This document shows, piece by piece, positions 12,935 through 25,586 of a DNA stretch of 64,000 nucleotides. The notes beneath the pieces were generated by a model. The model was not told the origin of the DNA. It was given only the letters and a program-made list of their open reading frames with translations, and did not search any database. The first letter of the stretch is position 1. Every line of letters begins with the position of its first letter. Made by a program: the position numbers and the translations under genes. Source of the stretch: Peromyscus leucopus. Lineage: Eukaryota; Chordata; Mammalia; Rodentia; Cricetidae. Location of the stretch: contig NC_051072.1 of assembly GCF_004664715.2 (NCBI RefSeq), positions 43,321,642 to 43,385,641 of the forward strand. The letters are read 5' to 3'.

Positions 12935-13105
12935 TCAGCTTTTTGAGGAACCCCCGTGCTGATTTCCATAGTGGCTGTACCAGTTTGCCTGCCCACCAGC
13001 AGTGAATATGTGCTCTTCTTTCTCCGAATCATTGCCTGCATGTACTGTCATTTGTTTATTGATCTCAGCCATTCTGACTTGAGTAAGAATTGCTGTACCT
13101 AGAGA
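12935..13105 (-). mobile_element. Old LINE-1 ORF2 fragment, antisense
   Basis: 'ctttttgaggaacccccgtg', 'tttccatagtggctgtacca' and 'gatctcagccattctgactt' are hallmarks of the antisense L1 ORF2 3' end. Confidence 0.75.
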
Positions 13106-13109
13106 TCAT

Positions 13110-13640
13110 TGTATCACTTACCCCTTCCTCAGAGAAGCTTCTTTCAGCAGATGGTAATTAACACAGAGACCCGCAACTGGACGCTGTGTGGAGAGTGAGA
13201 GACTATGGAGCACTGAGTTCTGAATGAGATGTTTTTATTAAACCCCACCCCTCAAGGCTCAATGATCTATGAGAAAGTGGAGGTAAGAAGGTTGTAAGAA
13301 TCAGAGATGGTGAGTGACATCAAGGAGACATCATCTTCCAGACACAACATGATTTGTGTGGACATATGAGCTCATAGAGACTGTGACAGCACACTCAAGA
13401 CCTGCACAGGTTCAAACCAGACAGATTCCCAGCACTGAGAAGGGGGAATGGAGACAAAGTCCACCCTCAACAAGAATCAATTTGCAAATGATAACCTGCT
13501 AGGAAATGGGCAGTTGGTTTTTTCAGGCTTCATGCCAATACAAAAATGGACTCCCGTGATACTTTGTGTGCTTTTTGTTTTTGTTGTTTTGTTTTATCTT
13601 ATTGGTGTTTTTGTTGCTTTTTTTTTATTTTGGGGGGAGG
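13110..13640 (+). mobile_element. LINE-1 3' UTR, left part (interrupted by an ERV)
   Basis: The order 'caatgatctatgagaaagtg', 'acatatgagctcatagagac' and 'acctgcacaggttcaaacca' matches rodent Lx-type L1 3' UTRs. A related copy lies at 20040-20715. This copy breaks at the ERV insertion and resumes at 15428. Confidence 0.65.
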
Positions 13641-15421
13641 TGTAGCTAGAGTTTTCCTGCTTTGCCCACAGTCAGGACAAATCTTTGTTACCCGCCAGTC
13701 CCACAGCTGCTCAGACCCAACCAAGTAAACACAGAGACTTATATTGCATACAAACTGTATGGCTGTGGCAGGCTTCTTGCTAACTGTTCTTATAGTTTAA
13801 ATTAATCCATTTCCATAAATCTATACCCTTGCCTCATGGCTGGTGGCTTACCGGCGTCTTCACATGCTGCTGGTCATGGCGGCAGCTGGCAGTGTCTCTC
13901 CGCCTCAGCCTTCCGCTTCCCAGAATTCTCCTCTCTCCTTGTCCCACCTACTTCCTGCCTGGCCACCTACTTCCTGCCTGGCCACTGACCAATCAGTGTT
14001 TTATTTATTGACCAATCAGAACAATTTGACATACAGACCATCCCACAGCACTTCCCCTTTTCTTTTTTTAAAAAAGCAAGGTTTTAACTTTTACACATCT
14101 CCAAAGCCAGCTTGGTATATTTGGGAATTTGGGTGTAGCTTCTCTTAACTACTTCCTGCTGGAGGGGGGCGCTGTATCTTATGGGGACGCAAAGAAAATT
14201 TTAGGATCATGGAGTAGTCCGTGAGGCTGTATCGTCTGAGCCAGTTGCCTTGAAACAATTCTGGATGTTGAATCATCTGGGCCATGGTGTCATCAGAGAC
14301 CTTTCAGGTGGTCTTGGCTGGTCAAACCTGATGTATCTTAATCTGGAACAAATCCATAGCCTCTGGCTTTCTGTAGAGACAAAAGCAGAGCCTCTTTTCC
14401 AAAGCAACATATCCTTACATTCAAATTTTGAAGTTAAGGTACCTTTAAAATACACATTTTGGCATAACTCAACAGCTTTTGCAATCAAATGTTTTTCTTC
14501 AGTTAGGAATATCAAAGAGAACATAATCCAGATTCTCTGTGCGGTAGCCATCTTTACGTGGCTTATGTTTTATATTACCTTGAGCCTATTGCTTTAAACT
14601 GCAACCTTTTAAGCCTGAAACAGTGCTGTGGCTGCTGGCTCCGCCCACTTCAGCTTCCCAACATGGCGGTGGTGCGTTTTCCGCCAGCTTTGGGAGCCAT
14701 CAATTCTCAGAAATAGTGGGTCTATGCTTCTTATCAAAGCAGCGTGTAGCCCAGAAACCTCTTTTTGTTTTGTACAAGCAAAGGCTAAATCCACCATGCA
14801 GCTTAATGTGCCACTTGCAGAGGCCTCATTCCCGCCATACTGCAGGTCAAGCACACACGCCAGGAACCTGCCAGTAACTCAAACCGGCAGCTACTGCTCA
14901 TTTGAGAGAGACAATTAGGGAGCTGTTTTTAGTTCCGTTTTAGAATCTTTTTACTCAGGTTTTAGGTGGAAACTCTTGCCCCACGTTGGGCGCCAGATGT
15001 TGATGTAACCAACAGTCTTATTAAATAAGAAACACAGAAACAATGTAAAAGAGAAAGCCAAGAGGTCAGAGCTCAGAGCTAAAATCTCACCATTCCGCCT
15101 GCGGTGTCCCAGCTTCCCTAAAGAGAGCTATATCCTGTCTGTACGTCTTTTTTATAGTATTATTGTTCTGCCTTCTCATTGGTTGTAAACCCAAACACGT
15201 GACTGCCTCGTCACTGTCTGAATGTACAGCCCCCTAGGTCTTAAAGGCATATGTCTCCAATGCTGGCTGTATCCCTGAACACACAGAGATCTATGGGATT
15301 AAAGGCGTGTGCCACCACCGCCACACTCTGTCTATGGCTCTAATAGCTCTGACCCCTGGGCAACTTTATTTATTAACATACAATCAAAATCACATTTCAG
15401 TACAATTAGAATACCACCACA
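13641..15421 (-). mobile_element. ERV2-like noncoding LTR element, minus orientation, mosaic
   Basis: The ends are TG..CA on the minus strand and a 6-bp duplication GGGAGG sits on both sides (13635-13640 and 15422-15427), as for class II ERVs. Reading the minus strand: an LTR-like block (15421 to about 14996) with a captured B1-like piece, then a lysine-tRNA-type primer site complementary to 'gccccacgttgggcgcca' (14980-14997), about 0.9 kb of noncoding interior, a polypurine tract (complement of 'cttccccttttcttttttta' near 14050) and a second LTR-like block (about 14048 to 13641). The two terminal blocks do not resemble each other. There are no gag, pol or env frames. Confidence 0.72.
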
Positions 15422-15427
15422 GGGAGG

Positions 15428-15545
15428 GGAAAAACAACATGCAGTTGAGTGGGAAGGGAGGTGAGGAAGATGTGAAAGGAGTTGGGAGCAGAAAAAGCAT
15501 ATGGCCAAACTATATTGTATAAGGAAGTTTTAATGAAAAAATGAA
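15428..15545 (+). mobile_element. LINE-1 3' UTR, right part
   Basis: After the ERV the sequence resumes with 'tgagtgggaagggaggtgag' and 'aaactatattgtataaggaa', the usual final 100 bp of rodent L1 before the A-rich tail. This supports the ERV boundaries. Confidence 0.6.
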
Positions 15546-16668
15546 GTTCATTTTGTCCAGTAAAGGAGACAGAAATGTTTTCATGCCAATAACAATATGG
15601 AATAAAGCTAGAACACTTTACTCAGGTTTTATTCACTATAAGTCCAATATCCAAGAATCAAACTCCATTCATTCTTTTCAGAAGCTTGGTGTCTTGAGCA
15701 GAAATACAAATACTCTGGTAATTATTGTTTTATTCAATGCTTTTAGAGAATGGGCTTAAAGATTCTGAGTTTACAAACTAACTTCTTCCTACAGCATTTC
15801 ATTTTGTTTTGCTTTAGATTTTTTTGATTTTCATTAATTATTCCATGTTTATATTTCTTATTCATTCATCTAACAAGTATATCCTTTGTTTTACATTTCT
15901 GTGACTACCCTCTAGTCAAAGGCAGGATTTCTTAAATGAACAAATTTAAATATTGGGAACAAGAAAAAGGCCGAATTCATTAGAATTACAGCATTTCAAT
16001 TAAAAAAAAAACATTTGAAACTGTATAAGAATTGTGCATAGTAGTGTTTCATTGTAGGGTCTTAGGCATGGAATATTTTCTTCCTTTACAGAAAAGACAT
16101 TTAAGAATCCAAAGATACACATTTTCCCCTATGTGACATTTATTGTCTTCCTTTTGTGTGACTCTAAACTTAATAGATGGTAAGACAGATTCTCCTCAGT
16201 TTTTAAGAAGTTGTAAAAGTTAGTTAGCTATCATCAGTAAAAAGCACCAACTGCATTAGAATGTATTCCTGAAAAGGAAACTTGTGGAATTACCATATGG
16301 TAGTGTTACAGTTTGAATGGGAGACATCCCCCCTAGGCGTATGTATGAAACACTAGGTCCCTGGCTGGTGCTGCTGCTTGGAGAGATAGTGGACATTTAG
16401 AGGCATGAGGTATAGCTGGAGTGCACATAAATACAAGTATATACACACTAGTTTGAAAGACCTATTTCAGTACTTTATTAATTTTGCTTATATTTACATG
16501 CCTTACTTTCCCCATAAAATGCAGTCTATGAAGTGTGAAAATGTGGTCTATACTCAATAGTTTCACTCATCTTTGAAATCCGTTTCTTTTCCAAGGTGTA
16601 GCAGCACTTAAAATAGATAAAACTAATCAGGGTATGAAACTTGCAAAATATTTGCATTTCTTCAGTGA

Positions 16669-16692
16669 TTTTTTTTTTTTTTTTTTTTTTTT
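16669..16692. repeat. Poly-T run
   Basis: 24 consecutive T, possibly the tail of an old antisense retroposon. Confidence 0.9.
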
Positions 16693-16897
16693 ATAATCCG
16701 TAAAGGTATCACTTGGTTTGAAAGACAGACAGCAGGGGGCTTTCAAGACTTAAGTGCCTGAGCTGCAGTGGGGGTGATTTATAAGGATTAAAGAGTGGTA
16801 TTCAATTTCAGTTGAAGTATATAGTTTAGACCCTGTTGGACAGAGTAGGAAATTCATGGGAGTTACAAGTGTCAGATTCATATAATTGTTTTTCATT

Positions 16898-17270
16898 GTC
16901 TTAGTTTCATTTCTTGTTGCTATGACAAGCACCCTGGCAGAAGCAACTTGAAGGAGATAGGGATTATTTTGGTGTACAGTTCCAGAGAGATGCAGTCTAT
17001 TGTGTCAGGGAAAACATGGCAGCAGGCAGGGAGCATATGGGAGCAGGAGCTGGCTGATCACATCACATCCACATTCAGAAAGCAAAGGGAGAAGAGGAAG
17101 TGGGTTCATGCTGGAAGGCCTTAAGGCCTGTCCCCAGCAGCCCACTTCCTACATCAAGGATCACCTTTTAAAGGTCCACAACCTTCCCAAATATCACCAT
17201 TAGCTGTACTCAAGGGTTCAACACATGAGCCTATCGGGAGCATTTTATACCCAATGTGCCACATTCATTA
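16898..17270 (+). mobile_element. Old copy of the rodent retroposon family
   Basis: It starts 'cttagtttcatttcttgttgc' minus a few matches, followed by 'tatgacaagcaccctggcag', 'acagttccagagagatgcag', 'gtccccagcagcccacttcc' and 'acatgagcctatcgggagca'. The layout matches 21836-22207 and 51820-52190 but is more diverged. Confidence 0.55.
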
Positions 17271-17329
17271 AGGTTAGTTGTGAATTGTATAATGCCTAAG
17301 AACTGAGGAATTCAAGGGAGATAGCTGAG

Positions 17330-18360
17330 GACTAGGAGAAGTAGCTCTAAGGCAATATGGCAGGCTGGGTTCAGTTTGGTTTTTCCTCAACAGAAGTTGG
17401 GGTACTTTCTAAGAAAATATTTGTGGATACCAAAGGAACTGTTAAGATTGACTTCATCAGTTTCAAACCCAGAAGTGTTTAACCTCAACAATTACTGAAG
17501 AAGATTAAAGGCTCTGTAATTCAGGATTTAGACAGTTGTAGAGTTAATAAATTAGAAGCTTTAGACACTTCAGCTCCTGTGCCTAGAATTGTAAAGCTGG
17601 TGGTTTGGAGATAACCCAATTCCTTCTCCTGTTTGTGCAGATGAAGTATTTGATATCTTTGACTTAGTGGAAGCCAATGTAAAGGGAGCTTAGGTAACAA
17701 GCCAGCTCACCCTAAATAGCACACGTGCTAAACAATTTATTGAACTAAGTAGGAGCCAAAAATTCCAAAAGAAGCTAGACATAACTGAGAAGTTACCTTC
17801 AGTTCTATTTAGTAGAGAATGGTTTTTGTGGTTCAAAAACCAATTTATGATTGTAACTTTGGAAACTCATTGATGTACATCTTTGTAATATATCACAGAT
17901 CAATCACCAAGTTCAGTTTTGTTAATTCATGGCCATGGGTTATTTAGGTTGGGGTGCTTTGTATTGCAGATCTTCTGTGATCAAAACAGATACCAGGGTT
18001 CAAGAGCACTGGATTGGGCTGACGTACTATTAATTTTACAAATTGACCTCATCTGTAAGCCCATTTCCAACAGAGTTATTATGTACGATACCCTGTCCAG
18101 TAAACAGCCACTGGTTCAGAGCCCATTTTGCAAAGCAGTTGTGGACTACCACTTAGGTTCGTGCATCCCATATTGTGAGATCTCACTAGCATTAAAAAAT
18201 GATACTCTTCAATATCTGCTGTGGGCATATCTCTTCTCATTTCATAGAGACCTTCCAGTAATATAACCTTTAGGTGATTGACTAGCCTACAGAATAATGC
18301 CTACAAATATATCATAGTGTTTATAAGAAAAAATAAATACATTGAGCTGCTTAAAAACAA
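17330..18360 (+). pseudogene. Candidate processed pseudogene, unidentified
   Basis: The stretch shows coding-like texture broken by stops and frame changes. One frame gives KIKGSVIQDLDSCRVNKLEA and APVPRIVKLVV, another CADEVFDIFDLVEANVKG, and the longest (17919-18266) reads YDTLSSKQPLVQSPFCKAVV. No introns are needed between the pieces, and AATAAA and A-rich sequence follow at about 18329-18360, as in a retrocopy. I cannot name the parent gene. It could be chance ORFs in old repeat sequence. Confidence 0.3.
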
Positions 18361-20039
18361 AAATTGATCAGCCATGGTTTTGTACATTTAGAGCCATGTC
18401 TACAATGGCGACTAAGGCTAGAGGCTTGTTTGAGTCCAGAAGTTCAAGACCAGCATGGGCATCACAGCAAAACAAACAGACTTCAAACCCAACAACAACA
18501 ATAAAAATAGAAAATGGTGTTGCTCTGCAGAATTCTGAACTGAACAGATCACTTACCCATTTTGTTTATAAATTTATGTGCATTACTCTTTTCACATACA
18601 TGCCAATCTTACCTCACTTGACTTTAATCTTATTTTTAAAGAACTATATTGATAATAAGGAAGTTCCAAATTCCTTCATATGGAATTATACCTGTGCCAA
18701 TGGTGGTATTTTACCATATAGAGTAATAGTAGTCAAAGGTAGACTAAGGATGCAACGTCTTTATGGGGGTTGTAATTGCAGAGCACACTGTTACAGAGAA
18801 ATACGGCCTAAGCTGTTAACTAACGTGTTTTTCACAGGGGCTGATTTGTCCTCCTTAAACATTTTACAGGATTTAATCGGGCAGTGAAGTGTGCCTAGGG
18901 AAGCTTTTGGGGATCTCTGCTTTGTGTTAAGTATAGTTCTCCAAACACGTTGCTAAGACCCAGTTAAGAAAGCAGATAATGGTAAGGTGTGGTTTGTCCT
19001 TTCCACGGTTGCCTTTATCACTGGAGACGAAGGCAATGGTGGGTAAGTAGAGCCCTGGGCTGTGGACCTTTCGATCTTCACTGCCACAGGCATGCACTTA
19101 GAAATAGTTTACTGAGACCATCAATGTTGCCGATTTTATTTCATCTTTATTCCTAAATAGTTTTGTGAACTAAAGAAGGAAGAACTTGCAAAGACTCCCT
19201 GCAGTCTGTGGAAAGCTGATCAGACCCTTGACGGAAAGCCTTGTGTTTCAGTGGAGAGCTGCTGTGCAGCCTTCCCGCTCTGGAACATGTTTACTGAAGG
19301 GACTGGCAGGCGGCATGTGTTCAGAGATGAACATTTTCATACTTGTTACATGTGACAAAGTTTGATCTTCAAGTTAAAACAAGAATTCCTCACCTTATGG
19401 CCTTTACTGTTGTCCTGTAATGAAGGGTATTTTTACTGAGGTTGATGGTAATTTTCGTAAATGATTTTTCAGTATTATACAACTGACATGTTCAGTATTT
19501 GAGAGACGTAACTCAGTGAAGTAATGTTTCCCAAATGCGCAGTGCATTCAAGAAGTATCAAACATTCTAGTATCAGGCCAGGTAGTGAAGTAAACAAGTA
19601 CCAATATATGTATGAGTATGGCTACTCTGTATTAAGAAAACCATAAAGCCATGTGACTGCTACCAAAATGTTTAGACAAGTTCTTTACCTAGTTCTCTGC
19701 CTCACTTAAGCCAATACTAGCATCTCAGGTGCTGAGTTGGAGATGGATTTGAGTTTGTGTCCAACACATAACTTGTTCAAATCTGTTCAAAGGCTACCTA
19801 CTTTGTTAATAGGTTGGGTTTCAATGTTTCAGCCTTCCTTTTAATGTAAGGTACTGGCCAGAAGCCATCTCACTTTTATAAATAGATTGCTAGTAGATAA
19901 CCATCTGTTGCTTCCCCTTTCAAGTTCAAATTAGTATAAACACAGCTGTACATCTTTCTACTGTGCTTCCTTGTCCATAGTTTCAGAAATTAAGTTTAGT
20001 TCTTCCCACTGATCGGTGAAACATAATTAATAATTAACA

Positions 20040-20715
20040 TCGGGGGGAAAAAATGTAAGGAGCCATGTGGGATGGCAACCCAGAGTAGTGAATCTCTCTC
20101 AGCCCTCGTCAGAGAAGCTTGCTTTCTTCAGGAGAAGGAGGTAATAATGAAGACCAGGAAATCATCAAATTGAGGAGAATTAGAGACCATGGAATGCTCA
20201 GTCCTAAATGGGACATTTTTATCACATCCTTCCTCCCAAGGGATCATATAGAAGAGGGGAGAGAAGGATTGGAAGAGCTGGGGCTGGGGGATGACAACAA
20301 GGAAGTTGTCAGTGGTTTCCAGACAAAGCAGGGCTCTTGCACCTAGGAATCCACAGCAGTTGTGGTAGCAGGCATGAGGCCAGTGCAAGCCCAAACCAGA
20401 CAAAATTCCAGCCCGGAAAGCTGAGGCAGACATGAAGTTCTCCCCTCCCTAAAGAGCTATTGGCAACTGATAGCTGCTAGAAGAGAGAGGGTCAGTTTCC
20501 TTTAAGAGGTAGTCCCTGATAGGTCAACCAGGCTTTAGTGGAAGGCCACACCTACAAAAGTATATGGGCGGCACAAATTGGACTTGAAGGATTAAAAAAA
20601 TAAAATAAAAGGCAGTAGGGAGGGGGACATAGATCTGGGAGGATTGGGGTAGGGAAGTAAGTATCAGAACATACTGTATGAGATTCTCAAAGAATTAATG
20701 AAAAGATAGCAAAAC
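20040..20715 (+). mobile_element. LINE-1 3' UTR fragment
   Basis: It contains 'aagcttgctttcttcaggag', 'ctgaggcagacatgaagttc', 'gatctgggaggattggggta' and 'actgtatgagattctcaaag' and ends A-rich, the typical rodent L1 3' UTR order. Confidence 0.65.
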
Positions 20716-21835
20716 TTAATATAGGCCTCTAAAATTTTGGCACTTTCAGATCAGTGTGTTTATATAACTTATTAAACACATCATCTTGATTCTGTGAAAA
20801 GATACAGGAGTTTGAGGAGCTCTCACCTGCATATTGTTTGTCTGATTTCAATAGATTTTTGCTGTGAATTTTCAGGATCAGATATTACATTCGATTATGT
20901 GACTCTGGAATGAATATAAGTATGCTTTTTAGTAATTCAAATAGGTAAGAAAAACAGAAATGATAGCACTCGATTCTTTCTTTGGAGATGTGTACAGAAG
21001 ACAGAGGAAAAGAAACTGAATGTCCTCAAAGTCTGTCCTATAATTAAAATTGACATCATCCTTAAAGGTGAGAACTGCTGGTTCACAGATGCCAGAGAGA
21101 AAGAAAATGACAGAGCAGAGATTAGAAGATAGAAAAGCATAGTCTCCAGGGAACTATGCAAATATCTGTGTACAAGAAGTGTGCAGCCAAAGTTATGAGG
21201 AGGACAGTAAGAGAGAACCGCACAAATGTGACAGGAGAGTTAATTGGTAAAAATATGGTGACTGTAATTTTGACTTTGTAGTTTTTGCAGTAATTGTTTA
21301 GATTAAAGACAATTTTAAATTGAAGCTTGAATTGCAAATTGTAGATTCAGAGAGAGGGGAGGTAGACAAGAAGTCCTACCCAAGGAACTGTTGGCAAGTG
21401 ATAGCTGTCAGGAGAGTTGTGTCCCGCCTTTTAACATTGTGACATGATCATCTTCAAAGTCCAAACCCTAGAATTGTGTAATCCAGTTATATAAAAAAAT
21501 TCTAAAGATAATCTCACAATGTTTAAGTTTGTGATTTTTGTGTTGGCCCTCATTCTTAGCCATATGTGGCTCCATGTGGCCCATAGGTCACAGGGTGGAC
21601 ACACATACACCATTTTAGGTATTAGATTTCACCAATTATGTTTAGCTCTTTGTAATCTTATCACATGTATAGATAGAAGTCATGTGACCAATCACAGTCA
21701 GATGCTAAAGAGTTCTGTTGCAAGGATTTCTTGCACTACCAAAAGAGCCTGTTATAGTTGGGTTTTGTTTGCTTTTCTTTTATTTGTTTGTTTTTACATA
21801 GTAGGGGGCCTGACTTATATTCTGAAGGGCGGTGT

Positions 21836-22207
21836 CGTAGATAATGTTCTATTGCTGCAAAGAGACACCATGACCAAGGCAACTTGTAAAACAAAGCATA
21901 CAAATGGGGGCTTGTGTACAGTTTCAGAGGATGAGTCCTGGTCCATCATGGCAGAGAGCATGGTGGTCACAAGCATGCATGGCACTGGAGCAGTAGGTAA
22001 GAGCTTAAATGTCGCTCACAAGCAGGGAGTAGAGAAAGGGAGAAAAGAGAATGGGTCTGGTATGGGCTCTTGGCACCTCAAAGCCCAGCCCAAGTAACAC
22101 ACCTCCTCCAACCAGGCCACACCTCCTAGTCCTTCCTAAACAATCCACCAACTGGGAACCAAATATTCAAAACTATGGGCCTATGGGTGCCATTCTCATT
22201 CAAACCA
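21836..22207 (+). mobile_element. Rodent retroposon (same family as 9897-12355)
   Basis: It contains 'ttctattgctgcaaagagac', 'accatgaccaaggcaacttg', 'acacctcctccaaccaggcc' and 'cattctcattcaaaccacca', covering the family from near its start to its end. Confidence 0.7.
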
Positions 22208-22267
22208 CCACTGTCAATGTCTTTACCCTGTAACAGATTACCTATTGAGTTTATTAATATGCAAGTT

Positions 22268-22493
22268 CCTTTTTCCTTCCTTCCTTCCTTCCTTCCTTCC
22301 TTCCTTCCTTCCTTCCTTCCTTCCTTCCTTCCTTCCTTCCTTTTTTTTTTCCAAGACAAGGTTTCTCTGTATAATAGCCCTGGCTGTCCTGGAACTCACT
22401 CTGTAGACCAGGCAAGCCTTGAACTCACAGAGATCTGCCTGCCTCTGCCTCCCAAGTGCTGGAATTAAAGGCATGCACCACCACTGCCCAATC
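22268..22493 (-). mobile_element. B1 SINE whose tail has become a (CTTC)n microsatellite
   Basis: A duplication 'taatatgcaagtt' at 22255-22267 and 22494-22506 encloses both the (CTTC)n tract (22274-22341) and an antisense B1 body ('caagacaaggtttctctgta' to 'gcatgcaccaccactgccca'). The microsatellite therefore lies inside the insertion and is derived from its A-rich tail. Confidence 0.92.
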
Positions 22494-22782
22494 TAATATG
22501 CAAGTTTCTATGTTTTACCTAGAACAGTAAATTAGAATCTCCTGGATTGTGACCCAGGGACATGCAGTTCAATACACTCTCCTTATATTGTATCTTTGAG
22601 GAAGTAACACTGAAATAACAAGGATGAGAAAAGAGACAACTCTTCAGAAACCTGGGGTGAGAGCTAGAGTTGTGCTGTCTGTCCAGTAGGACTGTAGCAC
22701 CAGTCACATCAGTGAAGCCACATCCGCTTAGGTAAAGTGTTGGCCATGCAAAGGGCAGGGGCTTGCATTTGGATCCCATGTT

Positions 22783-22905
22783 AAAGGCCAGGCCTGGAAG
22801 TATGTGCTTGTAATCCCAGCCCCAGGGAGACAGACTCAAGAAGATCCTGAGGGCTCTCATCAGTAAGCTCCAAGTTCAGTGGGAGACCCTGTCTCAAAAA
22901 AATGA
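22783..22905 (+). mobile_element. B1-like SINE, diverged
   Basis: 'gtgcttgtaatcccagcccc', 'gggagacagactcaagaaga' and 'gggagaccctgtctcaaaaa' follow the B1 or Alu-like scheme. Confidence 0.6.
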
Positions 22906-22910
22906 GGCAA

Positions 22911-23235
22911 GGGGCAGGTGAGATGGGTCACTAGGTAATGGGCACCTCTCTCTAAGCCTGGCAACCCGAGTTAAATTCCTTAGAGCCACATGATGGAATG
23001 AGAGAACTGATGTACAAAGTTGTCCTTTGACCCCTACATGTGCTCTGGCACATATATGCCCACACAGACATGCACATGATGAATACTGCTTACAAAATTA
23101 GTCAAAGAGCAATAGAAGAAGATACCTGATATTGACCTCTGGCCTCTACATGTTCATACACATATAAATGTATACGCATACATACACAATACTGCGCACA
23201 CTACACATTCAAGCACACATACCAAATAAAATAGT
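22911..23235 (+). mobile_element. B3 (B2-family) SINE with CA-rich tail
   Basis: 'ggtgagatgggtcactaggt', 'taagcctggcaacccgagtt', 'agccacatgatggaatgaga' and 'cctttgacccctacatgtgc' follow the B3 consensus, ending in an acaca-rich tail that may include a second partial copy. Confidence 0.7.
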
Positions 23236-24084
23236 GAAAAAGAAACAGGTTAAATTATCTGTATAATATACTTCACTAATAAATTTTAATTACGTAGTTA
23301 ATATAAAAATTTTTTGTATATTTCTCATTCTTATTTCTACAAAGTCTTCAAAATCTATTATATATTGTTATGCAGTCTGGATTGGCTACATTCAAGTACT
23401 AAGTAACCTCAGCTGTAAAACAAATCTATATTAATTATCTATAGATTTGCACATATTTATTCTGAATGAACTGCCAGTACAAAGGCCCCAGCACAGAGTC
23501 TTAAAGAGATGTTCATTTGACATCTGGACATTGAAAACACTGGTCTAGATCTTTGGAACAAGATCAAAACTAGATCTGTAAATTTAAAAATCATTGATAG
23601 GGAAGAGTTGTCACAATATAGTCTTCAGTAGCTGTCAGCAAGGATTTACTGAAATCTTTCGTCGTATGTCACTGCACCTTAAGGGGACACGGACAAACAT
23701 CTGAGAGGGACCTGAGTATCTGGGCTCTGGGGCACCCAAGCACATGTGAGTATCTTCCTAGTTGGTTTGGTGTGGGCTTCCCTGAAGGTTCGTCTCCTGG
23801 CTGAGGATCACTAGGTAAAAGGAGTTGAGGATAAAGGAAGTTAAGGGTATTGGGGGGAAAGGGAAGTGCTTGGGGGGATTAGACAAGGAAAGTGGGTACT
23901 CCAGCAATGCAGGAGGAGGAAGGGGGGGAGATTTTACAGAGCCTACTCATTGTCACTGATGTCGCATGGGCTCCAGTGGGTTCTGAGGATGAGTCAGTTC
24001 ATGGAGGCAGAACTGTGGCCTAGCTGCTGGAAGATCAGAGCTGGATTGACTGGTAGAGGGACGGACGTGCTGAGCCTGCCAGCC

Positions 24085-24190
24085 AGGGATGGGTTTTGTT
24101 GTTTTCTCTGTCTTTGGAAGCAGGGTCTTTTTATGTTGCCCAGGATGGCTTAACACTCACTGTGTTGCTTAGACTCTCCTCAAGTGCTCC
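24085..24190 (-). mobile_element. Old antisense B1 fragment
   Basis: 'aagcagggtctttttatgtt' and 'gcccaggatggcttaacact' correspond to the antisense B1 middle. It is diverged. Confidence 0.45.
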
Positions 24191-24639
24191 ATCTTGCTAA
24201 ACTCCCACCCTAAGTGGCAGATGATATGAAATTCCCATCATGCGTAACTATTATAGTTAAATCCTTTGTACTTGTATATTGCTGATCTATAGGTTCTTTC
24301 TCCTATGGCTCTCACTTATAGTTTATGAGGTTTAGCTAATTGTATATTGTATGTATACATACATAGCCATTTTTGTTTTAACCATGTTCTAGAATTAGAG
24401 GTATACCTAGTCCAGGCTCTTGGTTCCTTGTAGAATGGTAGGATTTCCATGAGTAGGGCCTACATACATCATTACTTAATGTTCCTAATGCCCTTTTGAT
24501 GTGCCAAGGATGAGACCTACTGATCTGTTTATAGCACCGTGGGCACCTCTAAGGCAGAAAGTAAAACAATTCCTCTTCATGTTCTCAGAGCCCAGCATGT
24601 GTTAGGCTTTCAGTAACTAGTGTATGAAAAGATCTAAAA

Positions 24640-25135
24640 GCATTGACAGAAACATAGATGTAATTCTAAACAGTCTTATTCAATAAGAAACACAGAGCCA
24701 AATAAAGAGTTCAAAACCCAGAGATCAGAGAGCAGTAGCCAAGAGCTAAGATCACCTTCTTACCACCCGCTGCCGCTGCCATCCTTCCCCTGAGAAAGAG
24801 ACCTACTTCCCGTGTGTCTGTCTTTTTATTGACTTTCTGTTCTGCCTTCTCATTGGTTATAAACCCAACTACATGACTTCCTCATCACTGCCTATCTGTA
24901 CAGACCTCCAGGTCTCTATGGTTGGTACTTGGATTAAAGGCATGTGTCACCAAATTGGCTGTGTCCTTGAACACACAGAGACTCTACCTGCCATGTGATC
25001 GGGGTTAAGGGTGTGTGCTACCACCGGCAGACTTCTGCTAAATGGCTTGCTATTAGCTCTGACCCCCAGGCAACTTTATTTACTAGCATACAAATAAAAA
25101 TCACATTTCAGCACAAATAAAATATCACCATACAT
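24640..25135 (-). mobile_element. Solo LTR related to the right-hand LTR block of 13641-15421
   Basis: It shares the order 'aacagtcttatt.aataagaa', 'gttctgccttctcattggtt', 'taaaggcatgtgtcacca' and 'tgacccccaggcaactttatt' with 15000-15421 in the same orientation. No adjacent primer site or interior is seen, so it is probably a recombined solo LTR. The embedded B1-like piece is present here too. Confidence 0.7.
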
Positions 25136-25300
25136 CTCAAGTATAAAGATCGACTCACGACTGAGGGGCCTATTCTGAACCCACCATTTACATCATCACA
25201 GGGTGCAGTAAACCGCTCCCCTGGGTGTCATTTAAAGAAGTCACTGCAGTCCGATAAAGAATATCCTTTGTATTCCTTTTTAAATCGAAACTAGATTCTC

Positions 25301-25500
25301 GGGGGCTGGAGAGGTGCCTCAGAGGTTAAGAGCACTGGCTGCTCTTCCAGAGGTCCTGAGTTCAATTCCCAGCAACCATATGATGGCTTACAACCATCTG
25401 TAAGGAGATCTGGTGCCCTCTTCTGGCATGCAGGGATACTTGCAGACAGACCACTGTAATAAATGAATGGATGAATGAATGAATGAAAGAAAGGAAGAAA

Positions 25501-25586
<86 letters not shown>

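Noticed and set aside
14250..14918. ORFs of 81-115 codons
   Set aside because: They fall inside the noncoding interior of the ERV-like element and show no gag, pol or env similarity that I can recognise.
18342..18887. 181-codon ORF
   Set aside because: It starts in the A-rich end of the previous block, has no domain or codon texture, and includes SINE-like sequence; best explained as chance.
21519..22097. 192-codon ORF
   Set aside because: Its second half lies in a rodent retroposon and the first half has no recognisable protein features.
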